DNA of 64,000 nucleotides, taken from contig CAZNLH010000001.1 in NCBI GenBank assembly GCA_964573995.1, positions 1 through 64,000 of the forward strand. Direction: 5' to 3'. The notes under the pieces were generated by a model. The model did no database searches and had not been told where the DNA came from. It saw only the letters and a program-made list of their open reading frames with translations. This document shows positions 60,306-64,000 of this stretch, one piece after another. Position 1 is the stretch's first letter; each line of letters opens with the position of its first letter. Made by a program: the position numbers and the translations under genes. The stretch comes from CAZNLH01 sp964573995 (GTDB lineage Bacteria > Gemmatimonadota > CAZMKB01 > CAZNLH01).

Positions 60306-61952
60306 TTGAAGGTCTATCACACTGATTTTCTGGTCTTAGGCAGTGGCATCGCAGGTCTGAGTTTCGCGCTCAAGGTGGCTCCTCTTGGAAAGGTCACTTT
60401 GATGACCAAAAAGGAGGACTCCGAATCAAACACGAATTATGCGCAGGGAGGAATTGCGTCGGTAATCGACCCGGAAGACAGTATCGATTCACACTACCAG
60501 GATACGATAAAGACCGGGTGCGGCCTCTCTCACCCGGGAGCCGTTAGGGTCCTGGTCACGGAGGGACCGGACCGCCTCAAGGAACTTGTTGAATGGGGAG
60601 TACGGTTCTCATACGAACGCAGCAGGGATGGCAAATGGGTCCTTTCCCTCGGAAGGGAGGGGGGGCACTCAAGACGGCGGATTGTAAGGGCGGATGACTT
60701 GACGGGGCATGAAATCGAGAGGGCGCTCCTGGCATGCCTGATGAAGCAGAGCGATTTCGAACTCTTCGAAAATCACTTTGTTTCAGACCTGCTTGTCGGC
60801 AATGATGCCCGGGGGCGGCGATGTGTCGGGGCCATGGTCTACAATCGCCTAAGGGACGAGTTCGAGGCCTGGTACTCTCCGGTCACTTTCCTGGCTACCG
60901 GAGGCAGTGGACAGGTATATCCTCACACAACAAACCCGGAGATCGCTACTGGTGACGGTATCGCCATGGCCTACCGTGCCGGAGCCAGGATAGCCGACAT
61001 GGAATTTATCCAGTTCCATCCTACGGCCCTTTATCCGGCCGAGGGCAAGGCCTTCCTTATCTCCGAGGCCGTCCGTGGAGAGGGTGCGGTCCTCCTGGAC
61101 GGCGAGGGAAAGCCGTTCATGAAGAAGTACCATCCCCAGGGGGATCTCGCGCCTCGTGACATCGTTGCCCGGGCGATAGACAGGGAACTGAAGATCTCGG
61201 GCAGAAAGCACCTCTACCTCGACCTGTCCCCGATCGAGCCTGACGTGATCATAAAACGCTTCCCGAACATTACGCGGGGTTGTCTGCAGCGCGGCATCAA
61301 TATCATGAAAGAGCCCATCCCGGTGGTAACTGCAGCCCATTATATGTGCGGGGGGGTCTTGACGGATATCTGGGGGATGACGTCCATAAGGGGGCTGTTT
61401 GCCGTGGGTGAGGTGGCGTGTACGGGGGTCCACGGGTCTAATCGCCTGGCGAGCAACTCGCTCCTGGAGGCGGTTGTCTTCTCACATAGAGCGGCCGTCA
61501 AAGCTAAGGAGGTCATAGATGGTGGCAGGGTGGTTGGGGAAGTGTCGATCGAGAACCCCATGCGCGAGGGTAAAGGGAGATTAGAAGCCGTGATTATCAG
61601 GCACTTGCGGGACCAGATCAGGACGATCATGTGGGATTGCGTGGGTATCATGCGGTCGATGGAAAGGCTCGAGATGGCCGGCCGTGAATTGTCCCTGATT
61701 CTTGCCGAGATAGAGGAGTATAGACGGGCGTCAAGATTCAGTGTCGATATAGAAGAGTTGCGTAATATGGGCCAGGTTGCCGACTTGATCGTCAAGTCCG
61801 CTATCGCGAGAAGGGAAAGTCGAGGGCTTCATTATAACCTCGATTTCCCGGAACAGAACGACGAGGATTTCCTGAGAGATACAGTCTTCTACCGTGAGAA
61901 TGGGGGTTCAAGGCTCGAACTCATTGATGTGATGGAATCCCATCAAGTATGA
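60306..61952 (+). CDS. nadB: L-aspartate oxidase NadB
   Basis: NadB oxidises aspartate to iminoaspartate, the first step of NAD synthesis from aspartate. The 548-residue flavoprotein opens VLGSGIAGLSFALKVA (FAD loop), then NTNYAQGGIASVI, RREGGHSRRRIVRADD-like substrate Arg region, and EFIQFHPTALY, HYMCGGVLTD and GSNRLASNSLLEAVVF of the fumarate-reductase family. Length and order match the family. nadA and nadC are not seen in the window. The start is a TTG. The next small ORF overlaps its stop (ATGA). Confidence 0.95.
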   Translation: MKVYHTDFLVLGSGIAGLSFALKVAPLGKVTLMTKKEDSESNTNYAQGGIASVIDPEDSIDSHYQDTIKTGCGLSHPGAVRVLVTEGPDRLKELVEWGVRFSYERSRDGKWVLSLGREGGHSRRRIVRADDLTGHEIERALLACLMKQSDFELFENHFVSDLLVGNDARGRRCVGAMVYNRLRDEFEAWYSPVTFLATGGSGQVYPHTTNPEIATGDGIAMAYRAGARIADMEFIQFHPTALYPAEGKAFLISEAVRGEGAVLLDGEGKPFMKKYHPQGDLAPRDIVARAIDRELKISGRKHLYLDLSPIEPDVIIKRFPNITRGCLQRGINIMKEPIPVVTAAHYMCGGVLTDIWGMTSIRGLFAVGEVACTGVHGSNRLASNSLLEAVVFSHRAAVKAKEVIDGGRVVGEVSIENPMREGKGRLEAVIIRHLRDQIRTIMWDCVGIMRSMERLEMAGRELSLILAEIEEYRRASRFSVDIEELRNMGQVADLIVKSAIARRESRGLHYNLDFPEQNDEDFLRDTVFYRENGGSRLELIDVMESHQV

Positions 61953-62095
61953 TTGTTTCACGTGGGGATCTAAAGGTTTGCCTTAACCGGTGCCTGATCA
62001 CCGGCAAGGGATGTGAGATTTGCTGCGGACAACCTGGATTTGAGAGGGATTGCGGGGAAGGTCATGAAGAAGAAGATAACGTTTTATTGGACTGA
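61949..62095 (+). CDS. Small cysteine-rich ORF (48 residues), function unknown
   Basis: An ATG overlapping the nadB stop begins a 48-residue frame with six cysteines (C11, C15, C22, C25, C26, C35) in the pattern Cx3C-x6-CxxCC-x8-C, and an acidic tail HEEEDN. The spacing suggests metal or iron-sulfur binding. I know no matching family, and chance cannot be excluded for so short a frame. It ends 36 bases before the AMMECR1 gene, and the ATGA overlap favours translation. Confidence 0.45.
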   Translation: MIVSRGDLKVCLNRCLITGKGCEICCGQPGFERDCGEGHEEEDNVLLD

Positions 62096-62131
62096 AAATT
62101 GCTGACGAATGAGAGAATGTCCTTGAGGTAG

Positions 62132-62719
62132 ATGACCGAGATGGAAGAATTCTCTTTGAGCATCGAAGAAAAGGAGTTGCTTTTATCCCTGGCCAGGGAG
62201 GGAATCTCCGCTGCAGTGTGTGGGGTCCGCGAAGTCGACGAAGTGCTCGCGGGCCGTAGTCTCGACAATCCTCGACTGAACAGGAAGATGGGAGTGTTTG
62301 TCACACTGAAAGAAGAGGGGGCCTTGAGGGGGTGCATTGGAGTGATCCACCCGGAGGAGCCGCTCTATCGAACTGTTATTGAAGCAGCGATATCATCGGC
62401 CGTAAGAGACCCTCGTTTCTTCCCCCTGACGGAAGAAGAGATAGGTTCCACGACTATTGAGATTTCGGTTCTATCCCAGTTCAGGAGGGTATACGATGAG
62501 GAGGATATCCACGTTGGAGAACATGGCCTGCTCCTCCGTAACGGTTTGAACGCAGGTCTACTCCTCCCACAGGTTGCAACCGAGTATGGATGGAACAGAG
62601 AAGAATTTCTTGAGCAATGTTGTCGCAAGGCTGGGATGGGGCCTGGCTGCTGGAGGGAGAACGGCACGGAGATCATGATTTTCTCGGCCTGGGTCTTCGG
62701 AGAGAAAGACGATGAATGA
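62132..62719 (+). CDS. AMMECR1-domain protein (AmmeMemoRadiSam system protein A-like)
   Basis: The 195-residue protein is a single AMMECR1 domain with GVFVTLKEEGALRGCIGVI near residues 55-75, AISSAVRDPRF, ISVLSQFRRV, HGLLLRNGLNAGLLLPQVATEYGW and a C-terminal Trp-rich end. Bacterial relatives occur in the AmmeMemoRadiSam cluster with Memo and a radical-SAM protein, neither of which is seen here. Its biochemical function is unknown; the CIG motif is the proposed active region. The ATG follows TTGAGG closely. It overlaps the next gene by eight bases. Confidence 0.9.
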   Translation: MTEMEEFSLSIEEKELLLSLAREGISAAVCGVREVDEVLAGRSLDNPRLNRKMGVFVTLKEEGALRGCIGVIHPEEPLYRTVIEAAISSAVRDPRFFPLTEEEIGSTTIEISVLSQFRRVYDEEDIHVGEHGLLLRNGLNAGLLLPQVATEYGWNREEFLEQCCRKAGMGPGCWRENGTEIMIFSAWVFGEKDDE

Positions 62720-64000
62720 GAAGAAGGGACGGCTACTCATCATAGACGATGAGCCGAAGCTCTTGCAAAGCCTGACGATGATTTTCCAGGGTGAGGGTTA
62801 CGAAGTGGAGGCGGCACGTCTTGGTAAAGAGGGGGAAAAATTGTTCAGGGAGGGGAAATATGACCTTGTCCTGACGGATCTGATGATGCCCGATCAGACT
62901 GGTATAGACCTAATGAAAAAGATACTGGAATATGATCCTGATGCCTCCGTCATGCTGATGACTGCCTACGGGACGGTCGAGACGGCGGTTGAAGCCATGA
63001 AGATGGGTGCGCTGGACTATGTCTCAAAGCCCTTTTCCGTGGAAGAGATCACCCTTCGTGTCGGAAGGATCATTGAGTCCCTCCGGGTCAGGAATGAAAA
63101 CATCCGTTTGCGAGAATATGTCCACTCGATTGATTCCCGCTTCAAGCCTGTCTATCAAAGTGAAGCACTTAGGAAGATCTTTGAGCAGGTGGACGATATC
63201 GCGACAAGCGATCTGACGGTCCTATTAATGGGAGATAGTGGAGTCGGTAAGGAAATAGTGGCCCGGTACCTCCATCGAAAGAGCCCTCGTGTGGAAGAAC
63301 CGTTTGTCGTAGTCAACTGCACGGTGCTTTCAGAGGGCTTGATAGAGAGCGAACTCTTCGGCCACGAAAAGGGTGCCTTTACAGGGGCAATAAAACTGAA
63401 ACTCGGGAAGTGTGAGGTCGCCCATGGCGGCACGCTCTTCCTGGATGAAATAGGCGAACTTCCGGTCTCAGTGCAGGCCAAGCTCCTGAGGTTCTTGCAG
63501 GATCATCAATTTGAACGTGTGGGAGGGACCAAGACACTTTTCTCTGATGTCCGTGTCGTGGCGGCCACCAACAAGGACCTCGAGGAGGAGGTGGCGGCGA
63601 AGAGGTTTCGCGAGGACCTTTACTATCGACTCTCAGTCATCCCGATACATATTCCTGCGCTATCGGAGCGGAGGGAAGACATCCTGCCGTTGGCGAGGTA
63701 CTTTTTCGAGAGGGCCAGGAGAAAACTCCCCGCAACGGCGGAGAGGATCAGTCGCGGGGCGGAACAGATCTTGTTGAACTACCACTGGCCCGGAAATGTA
63801 AGGGAACTCGAAAACGCCATAGAGCGCGCCGCAATTCTTTCCAAGGGAGAGGAATTGACTGCGGAGGCCTTTTCTTTCTTGAATAAGGGGAGACGTGGCT
63901 GTGAACAACATCGGGATCTCTCTCTCGGAAGGAACGAGCACTACCTGATAGTAAAGGCCCTTGAGGAGACGAGGGGAAATATCCTGCGATCGGCCAAACT
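62712..64000 (+). CDS. NtrC-family sigma-54 response regulator (3' end beyond the window)
   Basis: About 429 residues are visible before the window ends. An intact receiver (1-120) has IIDDEP, phospho-Asp in LTDLMMP and Lys in VSKPF. The AAA+ domain has Walker A GDSGVGKE, the sigma-54 contact loop GAFTGA, and Walker B GTLFLDEIG. The visible C-terminus reaches a region starting the Fis-type helix (LIVKALEETRGNILRSAK), so little is missing. Unlike the activator at 36175, it looks phosphorylatable. The ATG follows GGAGAG at a normal distance and overlaps the AMMECR1 gene. Confidence 0.95.
   Translation, partial: MNEKKGRLLIIDDEPKLLQSLTMIFQGEGYEVEAARLGKEGEKLFREGKYDLVLTDLMMPDQTGIDLMKKILEYDPDASVMLMTAYGTVETAVEAMKMGALDYVSKPFSVEEITLRVGRIIESLRVRNENIRLREYVHSIDSRFKPVYQSEALRKIFEQVDDIATSDLTVLLMGDSGVGKEIVARYLHRKSPRVEEPFVVVNCTVLSEGLIESELFGHEKGAFTGAIKLKLGKCEVAHGGTLFLDEIGELPVSVQAKLLRFLQDHQFERVGGTKTLFSDVRVVAATNKDLEEEVAAKRFREDLYYRLSVIPIHIPALSERREDILPLARYFFERARRKLPATAERISRGAEQILLNYHWPGNVRELENAIERAAILSKGEELTAEAFSFLNKGRRGCEQHRDLSLGRNEHYLIVKALEETRGNILRSAK

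Overview
The window is a dense stretch of bacterial chromosome (roughly 55% G+C by eye) with no phage, IS element or CRISPR array. It encodes Gram-negative envelope machinery: BamA, Skp, LolCD, MlaDEF, and LpxD, LpxC, LpxA, LpxB and LpxK. Several traits are unlike model proteobacteria: an LpxC-FabZ fusion, an acyltransferase-LpxK fusion, a McsA-McsB-ClpC protein-arginine-phosphorylation set, methionine synthase with a separate reactivation protein, and an apparent selenoprotein. I infer a diderm from an uncultivated, FCB-like phylum. The phylum is a guess; the diderm, LPS-making state is well supported.

Layout. 1-3901: end of a two-CW-type protein, then CheA (hybrid), CheB and a CheY-like regulator. 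4044-6744: secreted nuclease, small membrane protein, gltX and tRNA-Gln/tRNA-Glu. 6854-10059 (minus): membrane spermidine-synthase-like protein and a macrodomain protein. 10313-12790: TPR-thioredoxin selenoprotein with an in-frame UGA and SECIS-like hairpin, a thiamine-binding-type protein and a small envelope protein. 13086-18600 (minus except the repeat): dispersed repeat copy A, membrane protein, M1 peptidase and mlaD-mlaF-mlaE. 18703-24328: tRNA-Gly, tRNA-Cys, MetH reactivation-type protein, metH, sulfatase-superfamily membrane enzyme and tRNA-Leu. 24340-31844: DUF362 protein, repeat copy B, a GGDEF-ATPase-TPR protein, HU, a zinc dehydrogenase and an unknown membrane-anchored protein. 32225-36027: site-2 protease, scpA, scpB and an unknown Rossmann protein. 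36041-40797: a sigma-54 module (activator with degenerate receiver, two near-consensus sigma-54 promoters, a secreted protein), a multi-hairpin element and a TPR/HD-GYP protein. 40880-55872: one long plus-strand array prfB, lysS, lolC, lolD, mcsA, mcsB, clpC, bamA, skp, lpxD, lpxC-fabZ, lpxA. 56143-64000: Gfo/Idh oxidoreductase, a 42-residue membrane protein, lpxB, acyltransferase-lpxK, nadB, a 48-residue Cys-rich ORF, an AMMECR1 protein and the start of an NtrC-type regulator cut by the window end.

Most interesting observations. (1) At 11582 a TGA lies where the first Cys of a thioredoxin CxxC motif belongs (UxxC). The frame stays open on both sides and a perfect 7-bp hairpin with a G-starting loop sits 13 nt after it. 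(2) Two near-perfect sigma-54 promoters flank an activator gene whose receiver domain lacks key phosphorylation residues; one precedes the activator, the other a secreted protein. (3) McsA-McsB-ClpC is embedded in an outer-membrane biogenesis array. (4) Two small genes, one a single-pass membrane protein within the lipid A cluster, are easily missed. (5) A roughly 130-bp dispersed repeat keeps perfect 12-bp inverted arms in both copies.

Housekeeping promoters in the longer gaps resemble TTGACA-17-TATATT. Many genes use GTG or TTG starts and overlap by a few bases, so translational coupling is probably common.
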